From Tissierellales bacterium (GTDB lineage Bacteria > Bacillota > Clostridia > Tissierellales > Tissierellaceae), in assembly GCA_014360205.1 (NCBI GenBank), contig JACIXZ010000005.1:100722-164721 (forward strand): a DNA stretch of 64,000 nucleotides. Direction: 5' to 3'. Positions 1 through 8,901 of the stretch are shown here, one piece after another (positions within the stretch are counted from its first letter, which is position 1; every line of letters starts with the position of its first letter). Made by a program: the position numbers and the translations under genes. Under the pieces are notes generated by a model. That model did not search any database. It saw nothing but the letters and a program-made list of their open reading frames with translations, and was not told where the DNA came from.

Positions 1-1100
1 TAGATCTATGTGCATTCTACACATATTACCCAGTAAATAAATCTGTAGTAGAAGCTAATCCAGATTGGGCAAAAGACCCATCAACTTATGTTTGCAATGG
101 GCCTTTCATGCTTAAAACTTGGCAACATAATGCAAAAATAATATTAGCTAAAAATGAAAATTACTACGACAAAGACAGTATAAAATTAACAGGAATTGAC
201 TTCGATATAATTGAAGATGAAAATACAGCATGGCAAAAATATGAAGGCGGAGAGTATGACATATTAGTAACTCTTCCACAAGCTGTAGTAGCACAGCTTA
301 AAGCTCAAAATAGTCCAGAGCTTGAAATAGGTCCACAAGTTGGAACTTACTATTACAACCTAAACAATGACAAAAAACCTTTCAACAACAAGAAAGTAAG
401 ACAAGCATTGGCATATTCACTAGATAGACAAACTATCGTTGATAAGATAGCTCAAGGTGGTCAAATTGCAGCAACAGGCGTTGTACCTCCAGGACTATTA
501 GATGAAAATGGAAAAGACTTTAGGGAAGTTAATGGCGACTTAATAGGATACGATGTTGAAAAAGCAAAAGCATTATTTGCTGAAGGGCTTGCTGAAGAAG
601 GAATGACAGTTGAAGATTTCAATGCACAAAAATTCGTTTTACTTTATAACACATCCGAAGCACATAAGAAAATAGCTCAAGCTGCTCAAGAAATGTGGAG
701 AACAAACCTAGGTATTGAGATAGGTCTAGAGAATGTTGAATTCCAAGTAAAACTAGACAGAGAAAAAGCTGGCGACTATGATATATCAAGAGCTGGATGG
801 ATCGGAGACTATAGTGACCCAATGACTATGCTAGATTTGTGGTACTCAACAGGACCTTTCAACGATGCTAACTACAACAATCCTGAATATGATAAACTTA
901 TAGATCTAGCAAAAAGCACTGCTGATCAACCCGTAAGATTTGATGCTATGAGAAAAGCTGAAAAAATATTGATGGAAGATGTACCAATTGTCCCAGTATA
1001 TTTCTATACTCAACCATATGCAGTAAAACCATATGTATCTGGAATATACAAGACTCCACTAAACTATCCTACAATAACATACGCTGACATAAATAGATAA
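1..1100 (+). CDS. oppA: Oligopeptide ABC transporter, substrate-binding protein (C-terminal part, cut by window start)
   Basis: The frame is open from the first bases of the window, so this is the last ~366 residues of a longer protein and its N-terminus and lipoprotein signal are not visible. The sequence is that of the extracytoplasmic solute-binding family 5 (SBP_bac_5): KPFNNKKVRQALAYSLDRQ and the GWIGDYSDPMTMLDLW segment are typical of OppA/DppA proteins. It would bind peptides outside the membrane and hand them to the permease encoded downstream. It is followed by a strong hairpin and then oppBCDF in the same direction, so it heads the transporter operon. Peptide rather than nickel or sugar specificity is inferred from the gene set; dipeptide versus oligopeptide preference cannot be told. 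Confidence 0.93.
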   Translation, partial: DLCAFYTYYPVNKSVVEANPDWAKDPSTYVCNGPFMLKTWQHNAKIILAKNENYYDKDSIKLTGIDFDIIEDENTAWQKYEGGEYDILVTLPQAVVAQLKAQNSPELEIGPQVGTYYYNLNNDKKPFNNKKVRQALAYSLDRQTIVDKIAQGGQIAATGVVPPGLLDENGKDFREVNGDLIGYDVEKAKALFAEGLAEEGMTVEDFNAQKFVLLYNTSEAHKKIAQAAQEMWRTNLGIEIGLENVEFQVKLDREKAGDYDISRAGWIGDYSDPMTMLDLWYSTGPFNDANYNNPEYDKLIDLAKSTADQPVRFDAMRKAEKILMEDVPIVPVYFYTQPYAVKPYVSGIYKTPLNYPTITYADINR

Positions 1101-1126
1101 TCTTTCAGAAATATTATATTTTTTTA

Positions 1127-1160
1127 GAGAAAATCAGGAGCTCTGCTTTCTGATTTTCTC
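1127..1160 (+). terminator. Hairpin between oppA and oppB (attenuating or 3'-stabilising)
   Basis: Perfect 11-bp stem GAGAAAATCAG (1127-1137) with CTGATTTTCTC (1150-1160), 12-nt loop, followed by TTATT. The weak U-tract suggests partial termination or 3'-end protection, leaving more oppA than oppBCDF transcript, a common arrangement for binding-protein operons (inference). Confidence 0.65.
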
Positions 1161-1189
1161 TTATTAAAATATATGAAAGGAGCTAAACG

Positions 1190-2119
1190 ATGAAAAAATA
1201 CTTGCTTAAAAGGTTTGGTATGGCAATAGTTACTCTATGGGCTATAATTACCATAACATTTATACTGATGCATTCTATCCCTGGTAATCCATTTGCCCAA
1301 GAAGGAAAAATGCCAAAAGTTGTATATGAAAACCTTCAGAAAAAATATGGACTTGATAAGCCATTATATCAACAATACTTTATATATCTAGGTAATCTAC
1401 TTAGAGGTGATTTTGGCGAGAGTATGAAGTCTCGTGTTGAAACAGTTAATGAGATGATAGCAAGAGGTTTCCCAGTATCAGCAAGATTAGGTGCTCAAGC
1501 TTTAGTATTTGCCTTGATATTTGGCCCAGCACTTGGTGCTATGGCTGCTCTTTATCAAAATAAAATTCCCGACTACATATCGATGATTGTAGCTATTATA
1601 GGTATATCAGTACCTAGTTTTGTAATGGGTACGTTTCTTATACAGTTTGTGGCCAGAAATATCGGTTTTTTACCAATTGGAGGATGGGGAGAATTTAAAC
1701 ATACAATTCTGCCATCTTTTGCGTTAGGTCTTATGCCACTCGCTACAATGGCAAGGCTTATGAGATCCAGCATGCTTGAAGTTCTAAATCAGGACTACAT
1801 CAAAACTGCGAAATCTAAGGGTCTATCCAAGTTTGCAGTAATCATGAAACATGCTGTTAGAAATGCAATACTTCCTGTTGTATCAGTATTAGGTATCACT
1901 ATATCAAACCTATTGGTAGGAAGTTTTGTTATCGAAAAAATATTTGGTATCCCAGGCTTGGGGATGTTCTTTGTTAAATCAATCAGTAACAGAGATTACA
2001 CGCTTATAATGGGAACTACTGTGTTTTATGCACTTATACTCGTTGTGATGTTACTATTAGTAGATATAACATATATGCTTGTTGACCCAAGAATAAGACT
2101 AACTGAGGAGGGGCATTAA
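1190..2119 (+). CDS. oppB: Oligopeptide ABC transporter permease OppB
   Basis: 309-residue integral membrane permease. The N-terminus MKKYLLKRFGMAIVTLWAII leads into a first transmembrane helix and then the LMHSIPGNPF motif usual for OppB/DppB. The cytoplasmic coupling (EAA) loop is visible at LEVLNQDYIKTAKSKGLS, and several further hydrophobic helices follow. It forms the translocation pore with OppC and is driven by the OppD/OppF ATPases. The start is fixed by GAAAGGAGC upstream of the ATG. Its stop codon directly abuts the oppC start with no spacer, which points to translational coupling. Length and motifs are normal for the family. Confidence 0.95.
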   Translation: MKKYLLKRFGMAIVTLWAIITITFILMHSIPGNPFAQEGKMPKVVYENLQKKYGLDKPLYQQYFIYLGNLLRGDFGESMKSRVETVNEMIARGFPVSARLGAQALVFALIFGPALGAMAALYQNKIPDYISMIVAIIGISVPSFVMGTFLIQFVARNIGFLPIGGWGEFKHTILPSFALGLMPLATMARLMRSSMLEVLNQDYIKTAKSKGLSKFAVIMKHAVRNAILPVVSVLGITISNLLVGSFVIEKIFGIPGLGMFFVKSISNRDYTLIMGTTVFYALILVVMLLLVDITYMLVDPRIRLTEEGH

Positions 2120-3055
2120 ATGACAGAGCTTACTAAAGAGATGTTTGAAAGAGCCACAGAAGAGCAACAAAATGCAGAAAAAATAAGACGACCTAGCATA
2201 AAGTATTGGCCTGACGTATGGAGAAGGTTAAAACAAAACAAATTAGCTATGGTTGGTTTAACTTTAATAATCTTAATCACATTGATGGCTATAATTGGGC
2301 CTATGATAAGTGGTTATACCTATTTTCAACAAGATTATAGTAATATAAATGTAAAACCTAATTCTCAGTTTTGGTTTGGAACCGATGAACTAGGTAGAGA
2401 CCTTTTTACTAGAACATGGTATGGAGCTAGATATTCGCTTTTGATAGGTGTTTTAGCTGCTGCAATTGATTTTACAGTTGGTATATTATATGGTGGTATA
2501 GCAGGTGTTTCATCAAGGAGAGTTGACTCCGTAATGATGCGTATTGCTGAAGTAATATACAGTATTCCATATCTATTGGTAGTAATTTTGATGTCAGTAG
2601 TTTTCTCAAGCCAAGGTTCTGGTACTTCTTTATTTGTAATAATACTTGCTATGACTATAACTGACTGGGTACCTATGGCTATTTTGGTAAGAGGTCAGGT
2701 ACTTCAATTAAAGGAAGCAGAATACTCTCTAGCATCTGAATCTTTGGGTGCTGATCAAGGCTGGATACTGCGAAAACATATATTGCCAAATACTCTTGGC
2801 CCAATACTTGTAAATGTTACTTTAACTATACCAAGAGCTATATTTGCAGAAGCAACTTTGGGTTTCTTAGGTTTAGGTCTACAAGCTCCCAAATCAAGTC
2901 TTGGTACACTGGCAAATGATGGATTAGCAGGAATGGCAGTTGGATTAACCTACCAGATTATATTCCCTGCACTTTTGATATCCTTAATAATGTTCTCCTT
3001 CAATGTATTAGGAGACGGACTTAGAGATGCATTAGATCCAAGGCTTAGGAAATAG
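2120..3055 (+). CDS. oppC: Oligopeptide ABC transporter permease OppC
   Basis: 311-residue second permease of the importer. It has the cytoplasmic N-terminal extension typical of OppC/DppC, a first helix around residues 42-65, the FWFGTDELGRDLFTRTWYGAR segment before the core and the EAA-loop region AEYSLASESLGADQGWIL. It would pair with OppB to form the pore. The ribosome-binding site GAGGAGGGG lies inside the end of oppB and the ATG follows the oppB stop immediately. Downstream, oppD begins 11 nt after the stop with GGAGGGGG ahead of its ATG. No abnormality seen. Confidence 0.95.
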   Translation: MTELTKEMFERATEEQQNAEKIRRPSIKYWPDVWRRLKQNKLAMVGLTLIILITLMAIIGPMISGYTYFQQDYSNINVKPNSQFWFGTDELGRDLFTRTWYGARYSLLIGVLAAAIDFTVGILYGGIAGVSSRRVDSVMMRIAEVIYSIPYLLVVILMSVVFSSQGSGTSLFVIILAMTITDWVPMAILVRGQVLQLKEAEYSLASESLGADQGWILRKHILPNTLGPILVNVTLTIPRAIFAEATLGFLGLGLQAPKSSLGTLANDGLAGMAVGLTYQIIFPALLISLIMFSFNVLGDGLRDALDPRLRK

Positions 3056-3066
3056 GAGGGGGAAAA

Positions 3067-4071
3067 ATGGAAAACATACTAGAAGTTAAGAATTTGCAAG
3101 TCTCCTTCAAGACCTTCTTTGGTGAAGTTGAGGCTGTTAGAGATATTAGTTTTACTGTTGGAAAAAAAGAAACCGTGGCAATAGTAGGAGAATCTGGTTG
3201 TGGTAAAAGTGTTACTGCAAGTTCAATTATGCAGCTTTTGCCTATGCCCCCAGCTTTCTACAAAGGCGGAGAAATACTTTTTAAAGGTGAAGATATAGTA
3301 AAAAAGACAGATAAAGAAATGCAAGATATCAGAGGAAGCAAAATTTCAATGGTATTTCAAGATCCAATGACTTCCTTAAACCCAACAATGAAAGTTGGTA
3401 AACAAATAGTTGAGGGGCTTATTAAACACCAAAAATTGACAAGTAAGGAAGCTCATAAAAAAGCTATAGAAATGCTTAAATTAGTTTCAGTGCCTCAGCC
3501 TGAAAAAAGAGTCAACCAATATCCTCATGAATTCTCAGGTGGTATGAGACAGAGAGTTATGATTGCTCTAGCAATGGTTGCAAATCCAGAACTTTTGATT
3601 GCAGATGAGCCAACTACAGCTCTAGATGTTACAGTTCAAGCACAAATTTTGGATCTTATGAAAGAACTTCAAGATAAATTGAATATGTCAATTATATTAA
3701 TCACACATGACTTGGGTGTAGTTGCAGATATGAGCGACAAAGTCATAGTAATGTATGCAGGCCAAATAGTAGAGCAAGGAAATGTAAATGATATATTTAA
3801 AAATCCAAAACACCCATATACGATAAAATTACTTGAAAGTGTTCCTAGGCTAGATATGAAACGTGATGAAAGTCTAAGTTATATAGAAGGCACTCCTCCA
3901 GATTTATATATTCCTCCAAAAGGGTGCGCATTCTTTGATAGATGTGATTATGCTATGAAAGTATGCAAAGACTATATGCCAGACCCAGAATACCATAGTT
4001 CAGAGCATTATAGCAGATGTTGGTTAAATCACCCACTGGCTAATGACATCCGACATGAAAGGAGTGTTTAA
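3067..4071 (+). CDS. oppD: Oligopeptide ABC transporter ATP-binding protein OppD
   Basis: 334-residue ABC ATPase. Walker A is GESGCGKS near residue 40, the signature is SGGMRQRV, Walker B is [12 protein letters not shown] and the H-loop is [12 protein letters not shown]. The C-terminal region carries the cysteine-rich oligopeptide-transporter domain ([16 protein letters not shown]), which in this family can hold an Fe-S cluster (family knowledge). It hydrolyses ATP at the cytoplasmic face as a heterodimer with OppF. The last base of its TAA stop is the first base of the oppF ATG, so the two are coupled. Confidence 0.96.
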   Translation: MENILEVKNLQVSFKTFFGEVEAVRDISFTVGKKETVAIVGESGCGKSVTASSIMQLLPMPPAFYKGGEILFKGEDIVKKTDKEMQDIRGSKISMVFQDPMTSLNPTMKVGKQIVEGLIKHQKLTSKEAHKKAIEMLKLVSVPQPEKRVNQYPHEFSGGMRQRVMIALAMVANPELLIADEPTTALDVTVQAQILDLMKELQDKLNMSIILITHDLGVVADMSDKVIVMYAGQIVEQGNVNDIFKNPKHPYTIKLLESVPRLDMKRDESLSYIEGTPPDLYIPPKGCAFFDRCDYAMKVCKDYMPDPEYHSSEHYSRCWLNHPLANDIRHERSV

Positions 4072-5063
4072 TGATGACTGAACCTATTTTATCAGCAAGA
4101 AATATCAAGAAATACTTTAATGTTAGCGGAGGAACACTAAAAGCAGTTGACGGAATTAGTTTTGATATATATCAAGGTGAAACTTTAGGTCTAGTTGGTG
4201 AATCTGGATGTGGAAAAACAACTGCAGGCAGAACAATAATAAGACTTTATGAGCCAACTGAAGGAGAGCTATACTTTGAAGGTGAAGATATATATAAATT
4301 ATCAAGACATAATATGAAGCCTATTAGAAGAAACATCCAAATGATCTTCCAAGATCCCTATGCATCACTTAACCCACGTATGACAGTTGAAGAGATTATA
4401 GCTGAACCACTTGATATTCACGGTATATATAAATCAGATAAGCAAAAAAGAGAAAGAGTATTTGAGTTGTTGGAACTAGTTGGGTTAAACGAAGAGCATG
4501 CATTAAGATTTCCTCATGAATTTTCAGGAGGTCAAAGACAAAGAATTGGCGTTGCCAGATCCTTAGCATTAAATCCAAAATTCATCGTATGTGATGAACC
4601 TATTTCCGCACTAGATGTATCTATACAAGCCCAAGTCGTAAACTTGCTTAAAAATTTGCAAACACAAATGGGATTAACTTACCTTTTCATAGCACATGAT
4701 TTGTCTATGGTTAGGTATATATCTGATAGAGTTGGAGTAATGTATTTAGGAATGATGATGGAGTTGGCAAAATCCGAGGAATTATATGATAATCCAATAC
4801 ATCCTTATACACAAGCTTTGCTTTCTGCAATCCCTATTCCTGACCCAGAGGTGCAAAGGTCAAGAAAGAGAATAATTCTAGAAGGAGATGTCCCTTCTCC
4901 TATAGACCCTCCTCCAGGATGCAGATTTGCAGATAGGTGTTTCTACGCTATAGATGAGTGCAGAAAAACAACCCCAGAGTTTGAAGAAGTTAGACCAAAC
5001 CACTTTGTTGCTTGCCATAGATCAGGTGAAATAATTGAAGGTACTGCAACAATGACTAAATAG
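4071..5063 (+). CDS. oppF: Oligopeptide ABC transporter ATP-binding protein OppF
   Basis: 330-residue ABC ATPase, partner of OppD. Walker A is GESGCGKT, the signature is [10 protein letters not shown], Walker B is [12 protein letters not shown] and the H-loop is [14 protein letters not shown]. The C-terminal oligopeptide-transporter motif has the conserved cysteines [14 protein letters not shown]. The frame begins with two adjacent ATG codons and overlaps the oppD stop by one base. GAAAGGAG about 8 nt upstream of the first ATG serves as the ribosome-binding site. The operon ends just downstream at a bidirectional terminator. Confidence 0.96.
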   Translation: MMTEPILSARNIKKYFNVSGGTLKAVDGISFDIYQGETLGLVGESGCGKTTAGRTIIRLYEPTEGELYFEGEDIYKLSRHNMKPIRRNIQMIFQDPYASLNPRMTVEEIIAEPLDIHGIYKSDKQKRERVFELLELVGLNEEHALRFPHEFSGGQRQRIGVARSLALNPKFIVCDEPISALDVSIQAQVVNLLKNLQTQMGLTYLFIAHDLSMVRYISDRVGVMYLGMMMELAKSEELYDNPIHPYTQALLSAIPIPDPEVQRSRKRIILEGDVPSPIDPPPGCRFADRCFYAIDECRKTTPEFEEVRPNHFVACHRSGEIIEGTATMTK

Positions 5064-5065
5064 AT

Positions 5066-5095
5066 AAAGCTCCCAATTTATTGGGAGCTTTTATT
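5066..5095. terminator. Bidirectional terminator between convergent oppF and the cupin gene
   Basis: Stem AAAGCTCCCAA (5066-5076) with TTGGGAGCTTT (5081-5091), loop TTTA, with a T-rich tail on the plus strand and A-rich flank for the minus strand. It separates convergent genes whose stops are only 27 bp apart. Confidence 0.85.
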
Positions 5096-5438
5096 CATAT
5101 AATATGAGCATAACAAATTCTAAATCTTCATCTCCAATAGCTTCTATTGAATGAAATTCTCCAGGTTTGCAGATAGTTAGATCTCCAGGTTCTAAAAAGA
5201 CTTCTTCTCCATTGTCATTGTACATAGCATGCCCATCTAATATGTAATATGCTTCCTGTTCTCCAATGTGCTGATGATATCCAATAGAATTACCGGGTTT
5301 GATGACTGCCTTTCCATAAAGCTTTCCCTTACCTAAAAAGTCTTTCTCTTCAAATAATTTAATAATTGTTACATATCCTTTACCACCTTTCAAATTTTGC
5401 ACTACCTCTACTTCAAAGTCATCAAAATGTTTTACCAT
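5091..5438 (-). CDS. Small single-domain cupin protein
   Basis: 115-residue protein that is one cupin beta-barrel. Metal-ligand motif 1 is visible as H-x-H-x4-E in GYHQHIGEQEAYYILDG, and motif 2 as the PGEFHSIEAIG histidine. Cupins of this size bind a divalent metal and serve as sugar isomerases, dioxygenases or ligand sensors; nothing here decides which. GGAGGATAAT lies immediately before the ATG. It sits alone, convergent to oppF and downstream of a secreted 5'-nucleotidase on the same strand, with a palindrome between them. No signal peptide, so it is cytoplasmic. Confidence 0.85.
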   Translation of the reverse strand: MVKHFDDFEVEVVQNLKGGKGYVTIIKLFEEKDFLGKGKLYGKAVIKPGNSIGYHQHIGEQEAYYILDGHAMYNDNGEEVFLEPGDLTICKPGEFHSIEAIGDEDLEFVMLILYE

Positions 5439-5464
5439 ATTATCCTCCTTAGTTTAAATCTATT

Positions 5465-5488
5465 TAGGCAGCCTTTAAAGGCTGCCTA
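5465..5488 (-). terminator. Palindrome downstream of the 5'-nucleotidase gene
   Basis: Perfect inverted repeat TAGGCAGCCTTT/AAAGGCTGCCTA (5465-5488) seven bases past the stop of the minus-strand gene ending at 5496. The sequence after it (TAAATAGATT on the minus strand) is only weakly T-rich, so termination may be partial and may let transcription reach the cupin gene. Confidence 0.55.
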
Positions 5489-5495
5489 TAATATG

Positions 5496-7232
5496 CTATT
5501 TAGCTGGAATTAATATAATTTGTCCAGGATAAATAAGGTTAGGATTTTTCAGTTTGTTGTACTCAGCTAATCTTTGCCATGGAACATTATATCTTAATCC
5601 TATTCTATATAGATTTTCTCCCCTTTGTACAATGTGTTTGGTATCTTCTGATGGTTTAGTTGGATCTGTTGGTTCGGTTGGTGTTGTAGGAGCAGTAACT
5701 ACTTTTATTCTTCCTTCTACTCTAGGCCCTAGCATTTCTGTTAAAGCAACATACTCAGCTAATACATCTGATAATAGCCCTCCTTCACCAACAAATGGTT
5801 TGTTAGCAAACATGGTGTAACCATCTCCTCCTGCTGCAAGGAAGTCATTTGTAGCCATAGTATAAGTTTCTTCTAGTTCAATAGGCTTGCCATTTATAGT
5901 AATAGAAACTATCCTTTCTCCTACTGGTTTTGATGGATCAAAAGTATAATTTAACCCACTTACATGTGGAAAATGCCCTGCTGGATCTGGATAAGCACTA
6001 ACCCCATGTTCTAAAGCTTTCCATATTTCTTCGCCAGTCACTTCAATGACAGCGACAGTGTTAGTAAATGGGAAAGCAGTTAATATTTCTCCTAAAGTGA
6101 TTTCTCCTTCATCTATAGATGCTCTAATGCCTCCGCCATTTGTAAGAGCAAAATCCGCTCCAGTAAATGATCTCATAGCATCTGTGATTAAATTCCCTAG
6201 ATTAGTTTCTCCTGTTCTAACTAGTTCTCTAGTTCCTTCAAGTTTTACTTCAGTTCTTCCAACAACAACATTCTTTAAAGGCTCGTTTTTCTGAACTAAT
6301 TCTTCTACCATCTTTGCTATTTCTTCATCAGGCTCAGTTTCTTTTAATTCTTCATAAGTCATTACTTCAGCAGTTCTCTTAACAATCTTACCATTGTCAA
6401 ATTCTAATTTAACAAATCCTACATCTTGAGTGTATGATCCTGCTTGAACTATTAAAGTATCATTCACAAGCATACCTCCATCAAGTATATGATGGCTATG
6501 CCCGTCAACTATTAAATCTATACCTTCTACTTTTTCAGCTAACATATTTGCTGTATTTACACTTGATTCATCTATACCTAAATGTACTAATGCAATAATA
6601 ACATCTGCACCTTTTTCTTTAAGTTCTTTTACACATTTTTCTCCAGTGCTTACAACATCAGCAAATTCAATGCCTGTTGTGTTAGATGGATGGGATTTAT
6701 ATTTTGTTTCGTCAGTTGCTAGACCAAATATACCTACTTTTAGTCCATTATCCATTTCTTTTATTACATATGGTTCGAAATCTGAAGTTTTATCAGATTC
6801 CTTGATGATATTAGCACCCAAAATTGGAAACTCTGCCATGTTCTTTAATTCTAACAACCTATTATAACCGTAGTTGAAATCATGATTCCCTGGTGTCATA
6901 GCATCAAATCCCATTTTATTCATTATCTTTACTATCTCTTCGCCTTGAGTCAAATTAACATCAATTGTTCCATGAAAAGTATCTCCTGCATTTAAAAATA
7001 ATACATTAGGATCACTCTCTCTAAGTCCATTTACAACGCTTGCAAGCTTTGCAAACCCTAACTCTTTACTACCTGCATTTTCAGCAACTCTACCATGCAT
7101 GTCATTTACATGAACAATTGTCAAGGTTTCATTGCCTTCTGCATGTGATATGTTTGCTGGTACAACGAGAATACTTAATACCATAGCAAATGAAAGTACA
7201 AAACTAAGAAACTTCTTGTTTTTGATACTCAT
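5496..7232 (-). CDS. Secreted 5'-nucleotidase / 2',3'-cyclic-nucleotide phosphodiesterase with C-terminal LysM
   Basis: 578-residue UshA/YfkN-type metallophosphoesterase. A signal peptide (SIKNKKFLSFVLSFAMVLS...SHA) precedes the metallophosphatase domain, with metal motifs HVNDMHGR, GNHDFNYG and DGHSHH. The 5'-nucleotidase C-terminal domain follows (NGGGIRASIDEGEITLGE, AAGGDGYTMF), then a Pro/Thr linker and one LysM domain at the end (HIVQRGENLYRIGLRYNVPW). It should strip phosphate from extracellular nucleotides at the cell wall, held there by LysM binding to peptidoglycan. A longer frame opens at 7298, but AAGGGGG sits just before the ATG at 7232 and the signal peptide begins there, so that start is preferred. 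Confidence 0.92.
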   Translation of the reverse strand: MSIKNKKFLSFVLSFAMVLSILVVPANISHAEGNETLTIVHVNDMHGRVAENAGSKELGFAKLASVVNGLRESDPNVLFLNAGDTFHGTIDVNLTQGEEIVKIMNKMGFDAMTPGNHDFNYGYNRLLELKNMAEFPILGANIIKESDKTSDFEPYVIKEMDNGLKVGIFGLATDETKYKSHPSNTTGIEFADVVSTGEKCVKELKEKGADVIIALVHLGIDESSVNTANMLAEKVEGIDLIVDGHSHHILDGGMLVNDTLIVQAGSYTQDVGFVKLEFDNGKIVKRTAEVMTYEELKETEPDEEIAKMVEELVQKNEPLKNVVVGRTEVKLEGTRELVRTGETNLGNLITDAMRSFTGADFALTNGGGIRASIDEGEITLGEILTAFPFTNTVAVIEVTGEEIWKALEHGVSAYPDPAGHFPHVSGLNYTFDPSKPVGERIVSITINGKPIELEETYTMATNDFLAAGGDGYTMFANKPFVGEGGLLSDVLAEYVALTEMLGPRVEGRIKVVTAPTTPTEPTDPTKPSEDTKHIVQRGENLYRIGLRYNVPWQRLAEYNKLKNPNLIYPGQIILIPAK

Positions 7233-7341
7233 AAAAATCCCCCTTTTATTATTATCACTGCTTTTTTTATATACCCAAGAGAAATAAAAAATACACAAAA
7301 ATTCATAATTTATAGATAAAATATTCTCTCTTTAATAAAAA

Positions 7342-7381
7342 ATCCTAAGTAGAATATCCATTCGGATATTTTACTTAGGAT
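7342..7381 (-). terminator. Terminator-like hairpin after the 7400-8749 gene
   Basis: Near-perfect 18-bp stem: ATCCTAAGTAGAATATCC (7342-7359) with GGATATTTTACTTAGGAT (7364-7381), loop ATTC. On the minus strand it follows the stop of the secreted unknown protein and is followed by TTTTTTATTAAAG. Confidence 0.75.
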
Positions 7382-7399
7382 AAAATTCTTGAAAATGTA

Positions 7400-8749
7400 T
7401 TAATTTATAGTGATGCTGAGATTTGGTACAATCACATTGTCTAAATACACAAAAACAGCAACTATCTCAGTCCCGGTCTTTGTTAGTAAGACAAACCCAT
7501 TATTTAATACTGCTATATCATCATTTGGAGCTGTTCCTAATCTTACCTTTACTCTTGAGTTGTCAATGTTATTTAAATTTAATTTACCAACATATTGTCC
7601 ATCTGAAAATTCTGTTGGTTTGAATCCCCATGTTATTTGTGCCATTTCTAATTCTCTAAGTTTTAGTTCAGCTTCTATTAGCTTAGCTAGGTTAGTTACT
7701 AGAGATTTGTTCTCTTGTGAAAGATTTTCATAAGCTGCTCTTGCTTTAATAATGTTATTTCTATCAGATAATTTTACATTGTCTTTAGCTGGTAGAGCAT
7801 TAATCAAATTCACCACATTTTGAACGCTAGTAGTATTTTCTTCGTTTGCTACCACCCTGGTCAATTCATTATTTATCACGCCGTTTACTTCAACTGTTAC
7901 TACGAAATTAGAAACATTTGAGTTAACTAAATATTTAAAAACACCATATTTAGTTGTCACTGTCTCTCCATTGACTTTAACAACAACATTTGTTAAGTTC
8001 TCTGGTATATTAATTTTCCCCGTCAATACAACTTCTTTGTTAGATCTAGTTAGCTTTGGTTCTTCTATCCATCGTAAAGTTATGCGCTCAAGATAGTTAA
8101 CTCTTTCTAAAGCTTGATTGACTCTAGTTAACATAGTTTGATATTCTTGATTTGTTGAAGCACTTGAGCCTAGTAATTTCTTAAGTTGATTTAAGGCTTC
8201 TTTTGCTTCAATTATTGTTGCTTTATCACTAATTTTTATGCTTTCTAAACTAGGTATTTTAGCAACTTTTTCTCTAGCAATTTGAAAAGCTTTTTCTAAG
8301 GTCAAAATTGGTAAAGTCTTTGTGTCAATGTTTTGTTCATAAAGTTTTACTTTCCCTACATAAACTCCAAGTACTAGTTTATCAAGATTGTTTTTGTTCA
8401 TAAGTTGACTGAACTTGCCTTCCCTATCTAAATTCACTACCACATTGTTCAATTTAACTTTTATCTTAGTATTGCCTTTAAAATGTGATAAATCCATACC
8501 ATCAACTTTGATGTTCCCTGAGATTTGGACTAAGTTTTTAGCCTTAGTCTCTTTTAACTCGAGATTTTCAACCTCGATCTTGTTTTTTAAGCTACTAATT
8601 ATCTGATCATTTATAGAAACTTTCTCTGAAATTTTAACTTCAGCTTTGCCTTTTCCTTTAGCATTTGTACTATCAGCAAAGGCTACCCCTGTGCTTAATG
8701 TCATTGCCAATGCTAAACTTAAAGATGTAAGTTTAAACAGTCCTTTCAT
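7400..8749 (-). CDS. Secreted protein of unknown function with helical surface-protein repeats
   Basis: 449 residues, not assigned to an enzyme family. The N-terminus is a clear signal peptide (MKGLFKLTSLSLALAMTLST...AFA) and the remainder is extracellular. Two helical segments (about 150-215 and 310-365) match the pattern common in clostridial surface proteins, INALP...V.LSD...I..AR.AYE.LS...K.LV.N..KL..AE. They alternate with beta-strand-rich stretches (about 50-145, 220-300 and 370-449) that look Ig-like. No SLH, LysM or sortase anchor is visible. AAAGGGGTG precedes the ATG. Its place between a cell-wall nucleotidase and the capsule/S-layer block suggests an envelope role (inference). Confidence 0.8.
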   Translation of the reverse strand: MKGLFKLTSLSLALAMTLSTGVAFADSTNAKGKGKAEVKISEKVSINDQIISSLKNKIEVENLELKETKAKNLVQISGNIKVDGMDLSHFKGNTKIKVKLNNVVVNLDREGKFSQLMNKNNLDKLVLGVYVGKVKLYEQNIDTKTLPILTLEKAFQIAREKVAKIPSLESIKISDKATIIEAKEALNQLKKLLGSSASTNQEYQTMLTRVNQALERVNYLERITLRWIEEPKLTRSNKEVVLTGKINIPENLTNVVVKVNGETVTTKYGVFKYLVNSNVSNFVVTVEVNGVINNELTRVVANEENTTSVQNVVNLINALPAKDNVKLSDRNNIIKARAAYENLSQENKSLVTNLAKLIEAELKLRELEMAQITWGFKPTEFSDGQYVGKLNLNNIDNSRVKVRLGTAPNDDIAVLNNGFVLLTKTGTEIVAVFVYLDNVIVPNLSITIN

Positions 8750-8841
8750 TTTTTACACCCCTTTATATATTATCTACACCTATATTATATCACTTAGAAT
8801 TAGTTTTAATCAGATTATGGAAATTGTAATAAAAATGAAAT

Positions 8842-8886
8842 AAAGCATCATTTCTATGCATTTATGCATTTCGAAATGATGCTTTT
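8842..8886 (-). terminator. Terminator after the chain-length/BY-kinase gene
   Basis: Perfect 13-bp stem AAAGCATCATTTC (8842-8854) with GAAATGATGCTTT (8873-8885), an 18-nt loop that itself repeats ATGCAT, and TATTTC after it on the minus strand. It lies 16 bp beyond the stop of the gene ending at 8902. Confidence 0.75.
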
Positions 8887-8901
8887 ATAAAGAGTCTACA
8901 T

